Below are positions 43,298 through 52,434 of a stretch of 64,000 nucleotides of DNA, one piece after another (within the stretch, counting starts at the first letter, position 1; each line of letters begins with the position of its first letter). Below the pieces are notes generated by a model. It made no database searches. It saw nothing but the letters and a program-made list of their open reading frames with translations, and was not told the DNA's origin. The position numbers and the translations under genes are program-made. The stretch is from Sinorhizobium kostiense (GTDB taxonomy: Bacteria > Pseudomonadota > Alphaproteobacteria > Rhizobiales > Rhizobiaceae): the NCBI RefSeq assembly GCF_017874595.1, contig NZ_JAGILA010000008.1:124001-188000 (forward strand). Direction: 5' to 3'.

Positions 43298-45850
43298 ATG
43301 TCCGTCATTGATCGCCTTTTGCAGCGCCTGCGTATTGTCACGAAAGTCCTGCTCTTCGTCGTACCGCTCGTGGCGCTCATCGCCGGGATCGGCCTTGTCG
43401 GCTTTTTCACGGCTCGCACGCTCAACGGGCATATGACCGTCACGCGCGAAACGATCAACAACCTTTCGGATTTCCAGGCCCTTCGCAGCGCGTTTCAGGC
43501 TTTTGCCGACGATCCGAGCGAGGCGACGCGCGCCGCGTTGGTAGAGGCGATCGACGAGCAGGAGGCGGGGGTGAACGCGCTCGAAGCCCTGTTGGCGCGC
43601 GACGCGGACAAGGCCCAGATCGCTTCCGTTGTCGCCCTGGGCGGGCAGATGCGCAGCCAGACGGAGAAGCTCTGGGCCGTCGAGGTCGATCGGGACAGGG
43701 TGACGAACTCGCTGGAATCAGCGCTCGCCGAAATGACGAAGAACGGCAATCACGCCTACAAGCAGATCGACATCCTGCGGGAGGAGGCCGGGGAGAAGGA
43801 GGCTTTCGCCAAGGCATTGCTTTTCGATGCGGCGGCCTATCAAGGCCTGGCAGAGCGGATCAAGAAATTCCGCCTGCCGGTGACGATGGCCGTCAATCCC
43901 GACGCAAAGATCGAGCAGGCGAACAAGCTGCTGCCGCATCTGATGAAGCAGATCGACCAGGCGGAGGAGATCGCTTCTGAAAAGGTCAAGCAGCGGATCG
44001 GCGAGCTCAGGGCGCAGGCAGACAAGGTCAAAACCATTCTTGCCGGATCGGACGAGAATGAGAAGAAGAAGAATGCCCTCGTGCCGATCCTCAGCAAGTT
44101 CTCGAAGTATGAAGCGGACTTTGCCAAAGAGGCGGCGAAGAATTCCGATACTGCGGCAAAGCGCTTCGTCAGCATGGATGGCGAAATTTCGACGCTGAAG
44201 ACGCTGATCACGCTGATGGGCGATACGTTCAAGGGTCTCGACAGCACGCGCCTCCACATCAGCGAATTGCATCGCAGGCTCGAGGCGGCAAGCCGTGACC
44301 TCGTGGTCGCCGATCTCAAGGCGGTTCGCGAAACGGCCGGCAAGCTGTCGGAGCTCGGCGGCAAGAATGCGACGCTGCAAGGCCTGCCGGCCAAGCTCGG
44401 TCCGTCGCTCGACAATATTGAAAAGGACAGTGCTGCTCTGATCGACGCCGGCACTCGCTGGAACACCGCCAAGAGCGAGGCGCTGGCCCTGGTCGCGGAT
44501 GCCAGCGGCACGCTCGAAGGCTTCGTCAGCCAGGCCCAGGAAGCCGGCAAGCAGGACAGCCAGCGCTCGGCGACGATGTCGCTTGTCGCGATGGTCGCCG
44601 GAACCCTGCTTGCCATTGTCGGCGGGCTGATGCTGGTCGAGACGCTCAGGGGTCCGCTGAGACGCGTTACCGAAACCATGACCCGCCTCGCCAATGGCGA
44701 CCTCGAAGTGGCGATCGAGGGCCGCAATCGTGGCGACGAGATCGGCGACATGGTGCGCTCCGTCGCGGTCTTCCGCGACAATGCGGTGGAAAACGTGCGT
44801 CTCGAGCGCGAGGCCGAGGCAGCTCGCAGGCTTTCGGCCGAGGAGGAGGCGCGTCGGTCTCAGGAACGCGCGCGCATCGAGGCAGAGCAGATGCAGGCCC
44901 TCGACGCGCTTTCCGACGTCTTGTCCCAGCTCGCCGCAGGTAACCTGGAGGAAGGCATGGCAGAGGACCTGCCGGCCGATTACGTCGTCATGGCGCGGAC
45001 CTACAACAATGCGGTCGAAGCCCTGCGGGCGACGCTGATCGATGTCAGAACCGTGACGGACGAAATCACCGGAGGCACGGGTAACCTGTCGGCCTCGGCC
45101 GACGATCTTGCTCGCCGCACCGAGCAGCAGGCGGCAGCTCTCGAGGAAAGCTCAAGGGCGCTCCGGCAACTCACCGAGATCGTCCGCGCGACGGCGGAGA
45201 GCGCCAGGCAGACGACCGTCTCCGTGGACGAGACGAACTCCTACGCGCAGCATTCCGGCGAGGTCGTGGCCAAGGCGATCGACGCCATGGCGGCGATCAA
45301 TCGATCATCGGAGAAGATCGGCACGATCATCGGGGTGATCGACGAGATAGCGTTCCAGACCAACCTCCTGGCTCTGAACGCCGGCGTCGAGGCGGCGAGG
45401 GCGGGGGAGGCAGGCCGCGGCTTCGCCGTCGTGGCGCAAGAGGTTCGCGAACTTGCCCAGCGATGCGCGAGCGCCGCCCGCGAGATCAAGGAACTGATTT
45501 CCGCGAGCTCCGTCCAGGTGCGCAGCGGCGTCGAGCTGGTTCAGGAAACCGGCAACGCGCTGTCGGTCATCAACGACCACATCGCGACCATTCACAGCCT
45601 CGTCAGCAATATCGAAGCTGCCGCCGCCGACCAGTACCGCGGCCTGAGCGAGGTCAATGCTGCGGTTCATGAGGTCGAACTGATCACCCAGCAGAATGCC
45701 GCGATGGTCGAGGAGAACACGGCCGAAATCCACGGCCTGCGCCGCCAGGTGGACATGCTCAACGAGAAGATCGAACGTTTCAAGACCGGGACGAGCAATG
45801 TGCCGTCGAGCTTTGGACACGAGCACTATCGCTCAGGCTATGCGGCGTAG
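43298..45850 (+). CDS. methyl-accepting chemotaxis protein
   Basis: An 850-residue chemoreceptor. TM1 (about 16-37) is followed by a long, helix-rich periplasmic domain to about 425, TM2 (MSLVAMVAGTLLAIVGGLMLV) and a HAMP domain (TETMTRLANGDLEVAIEGRNRGDEIGDM). A second HAMP-like segment (LSQLAAGNLEEGMAEDLPADY) precedes the signalling hairpin IDEIAFQTNLLALNAGVEAARAGEAGRGFAVVAQEVRELA. It ends without a CheR-binding pentapeptide. The all-helical periplasmic region resembles the HBM type, which binds organic acids, but the ligand is unknown. It is monocistronic and followed by a terminator. Confidence 0.93.
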   Translation: MSVIDRLLQRLRIVTKVLLFVVPLVALIAGIGLVGFFTARTLNGHMTVTRETINNLSDFQALRSAFQAFADDPSEATRAALVEAIDEQEAGVNALEALLARDADKAQIASVVALGGQMRSQTEKLWAVEVDRDRVTNSLESALAEMTKNGNHAYKQIDILREEAGEKEAFAKALLFDAAAYQGLAERIKKFRLPVTMAVNPDAKIEQANKLLPHLMKQIDQAEEIASEKVKQRIGELRAQADKVKTILAGSDENEKKKNALVPILSKFSKYEADFAKEAAKNSDTAAKRFVSMDGEISTLKTLITLMGDTFKGLDSTRLHISELHRRLEAASRDLVVADLKAVRETAGKLSELGGKNATLQGLPAKLGPSLDNIEKDSAALIDAGTRWNTAKSEALALVADASGTLEGFVSQAQEAGKQDSQRSATMSLVAMVAGTLLAIVGGLMLVETLRGPLRRVTETMTRLANGDLEVAIEGRNRGDEIGDMVRSVAVFRDNAVENVRLEREAEAARRLSAEEEARRSQERARIEAEQMQALDALSDVLSQLAAGNLEEGMAEDLPADYVVMARTYNNAVEALRATLIDVRTVTDEITGGTGNLSASADDLARRTEQQAAALEESSRALRQLTEIVRATAESARQTTVSVDETNSYAQHSGEVVAKAIDAMAAINRSSEKIGTIIGVIDEIAFQTNLLALNAGVEAARAGEAGRGFAVVAQEVRELAQRCASAAREIKELISASSVQVRSGVELVQETGNALSVINDHIATIHSLVSNIEAAAADQYRGLSEVNAAVHEVELITQQNAAMVEENTAEIHGLRRQVDMLNEKIERFKTGTSNVPSSFGHEHYRSGYAA

Positions 45851-45875
45851 GCGCAGTCGCGTCGGAAAAGGAGCT

Positions 45876-45905
45876 CCCCGCTGTACGCGTAACAGCGGGG
45901 CTTTT
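45876..45905 (+). terminator. intrinsic terminator of the chemoreceptor gene
   Basis: A 9-bp stem (CCCCGCTGT/ACAGCGGGG) with a 7-base loop is followed by CTTTT, 26 bases after the stop. Confidence 0.8.
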
Positions 45906-45937
45906 CACTTGGCGCCAATATCGGAACTGCGAGTGTG

Positions 45938-45976
45938 AACACCCCGCTCTGCCCTGCCGGGCAGAGGGGGGTGTTT
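45938..45976. terminator. long hairpin between convergent mcp and moaA
   Basis: An inverted repeat of 17 pairs with one mismatch (AACACCCC...TCTGCCC / GGGCAGA...GGGGTGTT) and a 4-base loop, 26 bases from the moaA stop. It probably works for both directions. Confidence 0.65.
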
Positions 45977-46001
45977 CCTGAAGAGCAGGTCACCCCGCCA
46001 C

Positions 46002-47051
46002 TCACCCCCCGGTCACACTCATATGCCGCGCGACCGCCGGGCGGTTGTGTTCGCGGTCGATGACGAAGTCGTGGCCCTTGGGCTTGCGGCCGATCGCCTC
46101 GTCGATGACCTGCGACAGGTAGGCGTCGTCGTCGGTGGCGCGCAGAGCCGCGCGCAGATCGGCGGCGTCGTTCTGGCCGAGGCACATGTAGAGCGTGCCG
46201 GTGCAGGTGAGGCGGACGCGATTGCAGCTTTCGCAGAAATTGTGCGTGAGCGGAGTGATGAGGCCAAGCCGACCGCCGGTCTCCTCGACCTCAACGTAAC
46301 GGGCGGGGCCTCCCGTACGGTAAGGTATGTCCTTGAGCGTGAACTGCGTCGCGAGCCGCTCGCGCATCTCGGAGAGCGGCAGATAGTGGTCCGTGCGGTC
46401 CTCGTCGACCTCGCCCATCGGCATGGTCTCGATCAAGGTCAGGTCCATGCCGCGCCCATGCGCCCAGCGCATCAGCTCGGGGATCTCGGCGTCGTTGAAG
46501 CCTTTCAGCGCTACCGTATTGATCTTGACCTTGAGACCGGCGCTCTGGGCCGCATCGATCCCTTCGAGCACCTTCGCCAGTTCGCCCCAGCGGGTGACGT
46601 GGCGGAATTTTTCGGCATCGCGGGTATCGAGCGAGACGTTGATCCGCCGTACGCCGCAGTCGGCGAGCTCGGCGGCGTATCTCGACAGTTGCGAGCCGTT
46701 CGTCGTCAGCGTCAATTCGTCGAGCCGGCCGGCCTTAATCTCGTTCCCGAGTTCGCGCACGAGAAACATGATGTTCTTGCGCACCAGCGGTTCGCCGCCG
46801 GTGAGCCGCAGCTTGCGCACCCCCTTGGCGATGAAGGCGGAACAGAGCCGGTGAAGTTCCTCGAGTGTCAAGAGGTCCTTCTTCGGCAGGAAGGTCATGT
46901 GCTCGGCCATGCAATAGGTGCAGCGGAAATCGCAGCGATCGGTGACCGAGACCCGCAGATAGGTGATCGCCCGGCCGAATGGGTCGATCATCGGCGCGGT
47001 CGTCTCGGTCAGCGGGCGTGCTTTTGCGGGGTCGATGGTGGTGCTGTTCAA
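46002..47051 (-). CDS. moaA: GTP 3',8-cyclase (molybdenum cofactor synthesis)
   Basis: MoaA is a radical-SAM enzyme that starts molybdopterin synthesis from GTP. The first cluster binds to [13 protein letters not shown] (Cys40, 44, 47), and the second to [20 protein letters not shown]. The C-terminal Gly-Gly needed for activity is present (SVTGG). A TTG start at 47051 gives 349 residues, the expected length; GGAG lies seven bases upstream. The longer in-frame ATG at 47126 adds a basic stretch without family similarity. It is divergent from the DUF971 gene. Confidence 0.94.
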   Translation of the reverse strand: MNSTTIDPAKARPLTETTAPMIDPFGRAITYLRVSVTDRCDFRCTYCMAEHMTFLPKKDLLTLEELHRLCSAFIAKGVRKLRLTGGEPLVRKNIMFLVRELGNEIKAGRLDELTLTTNGSQLSRYAAELADCGVRRINVSLDTRDAEKFRHVTRWGELAKVLEGIDAAQSAGLKVKINTVALKGFNDAEIPELMRWAHGRGMDLTLIETMPMGEVDEDRTDHYLPLSEMRERLATQFTLKDIPYRTGGPARYVEVEETGGRLGLITPLTHNFCESCNRVRLTCTGTLYMCLGQNDAADLRAALRATDDDAYLSQVIDEAIGRKPKGHDFVIDREHNRPAVARHMSVTGG

Positions 47052-47205
47052 TTTTCTTCTCCGGGCCTTCAATTTCGTGGCCAAAGGAGGTCGCGTCAAG
47101 GCGAACGCACCCGTAAAATGTTTCAAATTTCAGGAAAGCCATGCCTGAGCGTTTTCGCCCGGTCAATTCTGCTTTACTGAGACCATGACGAATGCGGGAG
47201 CGTTG

Positions 47206-47583
47206 ATGATGAGTGATTTTTGGCCGATAGAACTGCGCGTATCGAAGGACCGCCAACTGCTCACCGTGACCTTCGACGACGGCGCCTCCTTCAAGCTTCC
47301 GGCGGAACTCTTGCGGGTGCTGTCACCTTCGGCCGAGGTGCAGGGGCACGGGCCCGGGCAGCGGGTCACGGTACCTGGAAAGCGCAACGTCCAGATCATC
47401 TCGGTGCAGCCGACGGGGAATTATGCGGTCAGAATCGGTTTCGACGATTTTCATGATACCGGCATCTTCACCTGGACCTATCTCCGCGAGCTCGGCGAGA
47501 AGGGCGACGACCTGTTCAAGGCATACGAGAAGGAGCTCGCCGACAAGGGCATGTCGCGCGACAAGGCCGAGAAGCCCCGCTGA
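47206..47583 (+). CDS. DUF971 domain protein
   Basis: A 125-residue protein. FWPIELRVSKDRQLLTVTFDDGASFKLPAELLRVLSPSAEVQGHG is the DUF971 pattern, also found at the N-terminus of gamma-butyrobetaine hydroxylases. NYAVRIGFDDFHDTGIFTWTYLREL follows. The family is seen beside Fe-S and Moco genes, and a role in cluster or cofactor handling is suspected but not shown. The start at 47206 has GGGAG five bases upstream; 47209 is also possible. Confidence 0.88.
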   Translation: MMSDFWPIELRVSKDRQLLTVTFDDGASFKLPAELLRVLSPSAEVQGHGPGQRVTVPGKRNVQIISVQPTGNYAVRIGFDDFHDTGIFTWTYLRELGEKGDDLFKAYEKELADKGMSRDKAEKPR

Positions 47584-47606
47584 TCGCTTCGGCGGGCCAA
47601 GTAAGT

Positions 47607-47664
47607 CTTTGAATCCACGCCTTGTGCTTTCCGAAATCGGTTCCGATCTTCGGGCCGGTGCACT
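47607..47664. repeat. RIME-type repeat, first of a tandem pair
   Basis: TTTGAATCCACGCC, then CCGAAATCGG TTCCGATCTTCGGG, corresponds to the second half of the 24523-24609 element. It directly precedes the complete element at 47666. Confidence 0.65.
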
Positions 47665-47665
47665 T

Positions 47666-47770
47666 GCAGCGCCGCACGTCCTATCAGACGCGCAAAGGTC
47701 GCTGTAGCACTTTGAATCGCTGCATGTCTTTGTCCTTGAATCGAGGTCGATTTAAGGAGACATGCAGTAG
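47666..47770. repeat. complete RIME1-like element
   Basis: The 105-bp element has two palindromes: GCAGCGCCGCACGTCC TATCA GACGCGC with CTGTAGC, and CTGCATGTCT...CCTTGAATCGAGGTCGATTTAAGG...AGACATGCAG. It is the most intact copy in the window and lies between the DUF971 gene and the convergent marR gene. Confidence 0.8.
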
Positions 47771-47784
47771 ACCATCTGACGAAT

Positions 47785-48270
47785 TCAGGACAGCTCGCGA
47801 TCTTCCTTGAGCAGGACGGCGATCATCCGTTCCATCGATTCTGCGATCTTCATGCAGTCCTCGATTGGAGCTCCCCCGTGCGAGTCATCGATCAGAGCCG
47901 TCTGGATCTCCATCGCCTCTTCGGTCAGGACCCGTCCGGCGGCAGTCAGGGAAAGGCGCAAGATGCGCTTGTCCCTGGCATCGCCGCGCCGTTCGATCAG
48001 CCCCCGCTTCTCGAGCTGAGGCAACAGCATGCTCATGTTGGAGCGGCCGACGAGCAGTTTGCGGGCCAGCTCCTGCTGCGTGATTCCGTCAAAGCGATAG
48101 AGATTGATCAAGATATCGAGGTGAGGCGGCTTGATGTCGAGATGGGCGAGCCTGCGCGTCAACGTCTGCTGCATCAACTGACAGGCGCGCGCCACGGCGA
48201 TCCAGCTGCGAAAACGCGGATGGTCCCAGGGAAAATGGTGATGCTCGTTACTCACTTGCTTTTTGTTCAT
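47785..48270 (-). CDS. MarR-family transcriptional regulator
   Basis: A 161-residue regulator. The DNA-binding winged helix contains GITQQELARKLLVGRSNMSMLLPQLEKRGLIERRGDARDKRILRLSLTAAG, the MarR signature with the wing Asp and Arg. It is divergent from an alpha/beta hydrolase gene with only 46 bases between the starts. A perfect palindrome in that gap is the probable shared operator. The ATG at 48270 was chosen; a longer start would run into the palindrome. The ligand is unknown. Confidence 0.9.
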   Translation of the reverse strand: MNKKQVSNEHHHFPWDHPRFRSWIAVARACQLMQQTLTRRLAHLDIKPPHLDILINLYRFDGITQQELARKLLVGRSNMSMLLPQLEKRGLIERRGDARDKRILRLSLTAAGRVLTEEAMEIQTALIDDSHGGAPIEDCMKIAESMERMIAVLLKEDRELS

Positions 48271-48282
48271 CCTTGTACAATC

Positions 48283-48300
48283 ATGTTCAGCATTGAACAT
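48283..48300. promoter_or_regulatory. probable MarR operator
   Basis: The perfect inverted repeat ATGTTCA-GCAT-TGAACAT occupies the 46-base gap between the divergent marR and hydrolase genes. Size and symmetry fit a MarR dimer site. Confidence 0.7.
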
Positions 48301-48316
48301 TTATGGCGGTTTCACT

Positions 48317-49234
48317 ATGGCATCCTTTGCGACCAAGGTCATCTCACTCGCGCTGAAGGCGGTATCGGCGGCCTCACCCGAAACGGCGGGCAGGATCGCA
48401 TTCCGGCTATTCTGCCGTACGCCAAGCCGCAAGCCGAAGAACGTCAAAGAGCGGACGGCGCTTGCCGCGGCGGCGCCGATAATTGCGCGGTCGCAAAGGG
48501 TGACCTTGTCCTTCGCCGGCGGCTGGGTCGTTGCCCGGCATTTCAGACGGCACGCGGGTGGAGAGGGGCCGCGCGTCCTGCTTGTGCACGGATGGGGATC
48601 GCGCAGCGACTATCTTGCGACGATGATCGACGGCCTGCTCGCCGCCGGGTCGGAAGTGGTGGCGCTCGACTGGCCGGGCCACGGCGCCTCGCCGCGGCGT
48701 TCGCTGACGATGATCGAGGCGGTGAGGGCGGTGGACGCGGCCTGGCGGCATTTCGACGGCTTCGATGTCGGGATCGGCCATTCCTTCGGCGGCGCCAGCC
48801 TGGCTTGCGCGGCGGGAGCGGTGGTTTGCGACGTGCCGGCACGCGTGCCGGAGAAACTGGTGCTGATCGGCGCACCGAGTGAGATGAATTGGCTCGTCAA
48901 AGGCTTCGGCCGGATGCTCGCCCTGTCGCCGGCGGCGCAGGCGGCATTCGAGGGAATGATGGAGCGGCTCTCCGGGCGCCCGATCGACGGCTTCGATGCG
49001 GCGCGTATCCTCGCGGCGCTGAGAATATCGGTGCTGGTCATCCACGCCCAGGACGACAAGGAGGTCCCCGCCGCTCATGCCCGCCGTTACGGCGCCGCCG
49101 GGCCGAACATCAGCCTGCACTGGGCCAACGGCCTCGGGCACCGGCGCATCGTTTCGGCTCAGCCGGTCATCGACAAGGTGACGTCATTCATCCGAGAGGA
49201 GGAGTATGAAAGGCGGCAAGTGCTGATCGCCTGA
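48317..49234 (+). CDS. alpha/beta hydrolase
   Basis: A 305-residue alpha/beta hydrolase. RVLLVHGWGSRSDYLATMIDGLLAAG contains the oxyanion-hole motif, and VGIGHSFGGASLACA holds the nucleophile elbow (GHSFGG). ISVLVIHAQDDKEVPAAHARRY supplies the acid, and HWANGLGHRRI the catalytic His. The substrate is unknown. Divergence from a MarR gene over one shared operator suggests induction by an aromatic or lipophilic compound, which would be an inference only. Confidence 0.88.
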   Translation: MASFATKVISLALKAVSAASPETAGRIAFRLFCRTPSRKPKNVKERTALAAAAPIIARSQRVTLSFAGGWVVARHFRRHAGGEGPRVLLVHGWGSRSDYLATMIDGLLAAGSEVVALDWPGHGASPRRSLTMIEAVRAVDAAWRHFDGFDVGIGHSFGGASLACAAGAVVCDVPARVPEKLVLIGAPSEMNWLVKGFGRMLALSPAAQAAFEGMMERLSGRPIDGFDAARILAALRISVLVIHAQDDKEVPAAHARRYGAAGPNISLHWANGLGHRRIVSAQPVIDKVTSFIREEEYERRQVLIA

Positions 49235-49321
49235 TGCGGTCATCGCTGTGTCATGCTATCCAGCCAAGGTCGGAGAGGGCGACGATCTGGCGCTGGAACG
49301 GCCGGGCCGCGGGAGAGCAAG

Positions 49322-49930
49322 ATGACGATCGTAAGTACAGTCGAGGAACTGAAGGCGCTCTACGGCGAAACGAGCGAGGCGTCGGTCGCCAAGGTGACGG
49401 CGGCTCTCACAGGCGAATACCGGCGGATGATCGAGGCATCGCCATTCTTGGCGCTGGCGACCGTCGGGCCGGAGGGTCTCGATTGTTCGCCGCGCGGAGA
49501 CGAGCGCTCGGTCGTCCGTGTCGCCGACGATCGGACCGTGTTGATCCCCGACTGGCGCGGCAACAACCGGGTCGACTCTCTCGCCAATATCGTTCGTGAT
49601 CCGCGGGTGGCGCTGCTTTTTCTCGTTCCCGGCTCGAACACGACGATCCGCATCAACGGCAGGGCTGTCGTCAGCGTCGACCCGGCGCTGGTGGAGTCTT
49701 TCGAGGCCGACGGCAGACACCCGCGCAGCGTCATCGTCATCACGATCGACGAAGTCTATTTCCAATGCGCCCGGGCACTTCTGCGCTCGCAGCTCTGGAA
49801 CCCTGAGCGTTTTGCCGACCCAGGGTCGCTCCCGACGCCCGGCGCCCTCCTGAAAGCGGCCAAGGCCGATTTCGACAAGGAGACCTATGATCGCGAATGG
49901 CCCGACCGTGCGGCGAAGACGATGTGGTAG
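49322..49930 (+). CDS. pyridoxamine 5'-phosphate oxidase-like flavoprotein
   Basis: A 202-residue protein of the PNPOx-like split-barrel superfamily (MSMEG_1061-type FMN-dependent). IEASPFLALATVGPEGLDCSPRGDE, VLIPDWRGNNRVDSLANIVRDPRVALLFLVPG and TIRINGRAVVS follow the family order. The C-terminal FQCARALLRSQLWNP is conserved. Members bind FMN or heme and act as small-molecule reductases; no B6 role is implied. It follows the hydrolase by 87 bases and may be co-transcribed. Confidence 0.87.
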   Translation: MTIVSTVEELKALYGETSEASVAKVTAALTGEYRRMIEASPFLALATVGPEGLDCSPRGDERSVVRVADDRTVLIPDWRGNNRVDSLANIVRDPRVALLFLVPGSNTTIRINGRAVVSVDPALVESFEADGRHPRSVIVITIDEVYFQCARALLRSQLWNPERFADPGSLPTPGALLKAAKADFDKETYDREWPDRAAKTMW

Positions 49931-49981
49931 GCTCGACGGAAGAGGGGCAATAGCCGGGTACTGCACCGACTGGGGCAAAAC

Positions 49982-51613
49982 CTAGCGGATCTCTCGCGCC
50001 ACCGATTGGAGTTTTCTGAACGCCTCGTATCTCTGCGCATGCAGCATGGCGGTTTCACCACCGGCAGGCGCGAAAGTGCGGTCCGTTCGGGAAAGCCTCG
50101 CCATCGCCGAGCGAACGTCCGGAAATTCGGCAGCCGCCACGCTTCCGAGGATTGCTGCGCCGAGCAGTACAGGCTCCTCGGAGCCTGTCGCCAGAACCGG
50201 TTTTCCGGTCGCGTCCGCCAGCAGCTGGCGGACGAGATCGAACTGGCCGGCGCCGCCGCTGATGACGATCTTGTCGATCACGGCACCGGAAGATGCCTGC
50301 GTATCGATGATCTGCCGCAGCCCGTAGCCGATGCCGCATAACCCCGCGACGTAGAGCGAGACCAGATTGTCGAGATCGCGCTCCATGCCGAGGCCCGCGA
50401 CCACCGCCCGGGCATGCGGATCGGCAAATGGCGCGCGGTTGCCGAGGAATTCTGGGACGACATGGAGCCCGCCGGCGAGCCGCACCGACTCCGAGAAGGT
50501 CCGAGCCTGCGTCGCAGCGAGCTCCGCCAGTAGAGCGGGGAGCGAGACACCGCGGCGCTCTGCCATCTCCCGCGCCTCACCGGCCGCCGGGTGGAACGAC
50601 AGAAGCTGCTCGATCGCTGCACCCGCCGCGGACTGGCCACCCTCGTTCAGCCACATGCCGGGAACCATTGCCGAATAATAGGGCCCCCAGACGCCTGGCA
50701 CGAAGACCGGCTCCATCGTGGAAGTCATCGTGCAGGAGGAGGTTCCAAAAACATAGGCGAGATTGCTCTCCGGCGGGCCGTCGACGCCCACCGTGCCGAT
50801 TCCGCCGGCATGGGCGTCGATCATGCCGGCTCCGACCGCTGTTCCGGGCCGCAGGCCGAGCTCTTTGGCGGCGCGCGGCGTCAGCCCGGTTCCGACCGGT
50901 GTGCCCGGATCCACGATACGCTGGCCTATGCGGGCGAAATTCTCGTCCGCGAGCTTCCCAAGGCCGATCTCACGGAAATAGTCCGGATCCCAGCGCTTCT
51001 CATGGGCGAGATAAGTCCACTTGCACGTCACCGTACAGGTCGAACGGGCGAGGTCGCCGGTCGCACGCCAGGTCAGGAAATCCGCAAGATCGAAGAACTG
51101 CCAGGCAGCATCGAAGACGTGAGGGCGGTTCTCAAGCAGCCAGAGAAGCTTCGGCGTCTCCATCTCGGGCGATATGCGCCCGCCGACATAGCGCAGCACA
51201 GCGTGCCCCTTGGCGTTGATTCGTTCCGCCTGGTCGACGGCGCGGTGATCCATCCAGACAATGATGTCACGCTCGGGGTCCTCGGACGGTCCGACCGGAA
51301 GGGATCGCCCATCCTCGCCAAGGACGACCAGCGAGCAGGTCGCGTCGAAGCCGATGCTTGCCACCTTTGCAGGATCGACGCCCGCCGCCGAAACCGCCTC
51401 GCGAACGGCTTCGCAGACCGCAGACCAGATCTCGGTGCTCGACTGTTCGACGATCGAACCGGCTTCGTGAAAGAGCGTGATGTCGCGCTTGCCAGTGGAC
51501 AAGAGCTGTCCGCTCAGATCGAAAAGACCTGCTCTGGCGCTTCCGGTGCCGACATCAACGCCGATGAGATATCGATCGTTGGCCGCGGCGCGCGCGGAGG
51601 AAACATTGGTCAT
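49982..51613 (-). CDS. FGGY-family pentulose kinase (ribulokinase-like)
   Basis: A 543-residue sugar kinase. The N-terminal half begins YLIGVDVGTGSARAGLFDLSGQLLS (phosphate 1 motif), and VWMDHRAVDQAERINAKGH is typical of pentulose kinases (FGGY, TIGR01315 type). The C-terminal half contains VISGGAGQFDLVRQLLADATGKPVLATGSEEPVLLGAAILG. It lies last in an operon of a sugar ABC transporter and an SDR dehydrogenase, so it probably phosphorylates D-ribulose or another pentulose made from a pentitol. The substrate is inferred. Confidence 0.9.
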   Translation of the reverse strand: MTNVSSARAAANDRYLIGVDVGTGSARAGLFDLSGQLLSTGKRDITLFHEAGSIVEQSSTEIWSAVCEAVREAVSAAGVDPAKVASIGFDATCSLVVLGEDGRSLPVGPSEDPERDIIVWMDHRAVDQAERINAKGHAVLRYVGGRISPEMETPKLLWLLENRPHVFDAAWQFFDLADFLTWRATGDLARSTCTVTCKWTYLAHEKRWDPDYFREIGLGKLADENFARIGQRIVDPGTPVGTGLTPRAAKELGLRPGTAVGAGMIDAHAGGIGTVGVDGPPESNLAYVFGTSSCTMTSTMEPVFVPGVWGPYYSAMVPGMWLNEGGQSAAGAAIEQLLSFHPAAGEAREMAERRGVSLPALLAELAATQARTFSESVRLAGGLHVVPEFLGNRAPFADPHARAVVAGLGMERDLDNLVSLYVAGLCGIGYGLRQIIDTQASSGAVIDKIVISGGAGQFDLVRQLLADATGKPVLATGSEEPVLLGAAILGSVAAAEFPDVRSAMARLSRTDRTFAPAGGETAMLHAQRYEAFRKLQSVAREIR

Positions 51614-51678
51614 GGTCTACCGCCTGCAATCAGGAACTTCTATCGGCGGAGGCCTGAGCCTTGCGCCGGCGGGGGCAA

Positions 51679-52407
51679 TCAGAGATCGACGCTGTTGGGC
51701 AGGATCACCAGATCGCGGATCGTGACGTTGCGCGGACGCGTCAGCATGAAGAGCACAGCATCCGCCACCTCTTTCGGTTGCATCAGGCTACCGTTGGCAA
51801 GCGCTTCCTCCATCTTCGCCTTGGGCCAATCATCGATGAGCGCCGTCACCACCGGTCCGGGCAACACGGCCCCGACACGCACGCCGTGGGGTGCGACCTG
51901 CCGACGGGTGCTGTGCACAAAAGCCTGTACGGCGAATTTCGACGCGGTGTAGATCGGCTCCCAGACCACCGGGACGACACCGGCGATCGAACTCGTGAAG
52001 AGGATGTCGCCCGATTTCTGCTCGATCATGTACGGCAGCACCGCGTGGACCGAGCGAAAGGCCGCATTGATGTTGAGGTTGAGCATGCGGTCCCAGGCGT
52101 CCGGGTCGCCCTCGGCCACCGGACCGCCGATATAGGCGCCGGCATTGGCATGGAAGACGTCCAGTTTGCCGGCGAGATCGAGGATGCCCGCAAGCATGCC
52201 GGAGACTTCCGCCGGGTTCAAAAGATCGACCACCAGCGGACGGGCATTCTCGCCAAGTTCGCCGCAGAGCTGTTCCAGCTTGTCTCCGGCGCGATCCACG
52301 AGAACAACCGTCGCGCCTTCCGCCAGGAGCGTGCGGGCGCATTCCAGCCCGATGCCGGATGCGGCGCCCGTGATGGCGGCAACCTTGCCTTTCATGAGGT
52401 CAGCCAT
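51679..52407 (-). CDS. SDR-family oxidoreductase, probable polyol dehydrogenase
   Basis: A 242-residue short-chain dehydrogenase. The cofactor motif is [13 protein letters not shown] (13-20), NAG is present in HANAGAYIG, and the catalytic residues are Ser near 139 (LFTSSIAG) and YTASK (Tyr153, Lys157). In an operon with a pentulose kinase, oxidation of a pentitol such as ribitol or arabitol to a ketopentose is likely. The exact polyol cannot be read from the sequence. Confidence 0.9.
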   Translation of the reverse strand: MADLMKGKVAAITGAASGIGLECARTLLAEGATVVLVDRAGDKLEQLCGELGENARPLVVDLLNPAEVSGMLAGILDLAGKLDVFHANAGAYIGGPVAEGDPDAWDRMLNLNINAAFRSVHAVLPYMIEQKSGDILFTSSIAGVVPVVWEPIYTASKFAVQAFVHSTRRQVAPHGVRVGAVLPGPVVTALIDDWPKAKMEEALANGSLMQPKEVADAVLFMLTRPRNVTIRDLVILPNSVDL

Positions 52408-52434
52408 GGTGAGAACTCCATTCCGATGGTTGGA

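Noticed and set aside
43044-43298. 84-codon minus-strand frame upstream of the chemoreceptor
   Set aside because: It has no ribosome site and no recognisable pattern.
46023-47180. 385-codon open frame opposite moaA
   Set aside because: moaA has both cysteine clusters and the Gly-Gly end; the other frame has no pattern.
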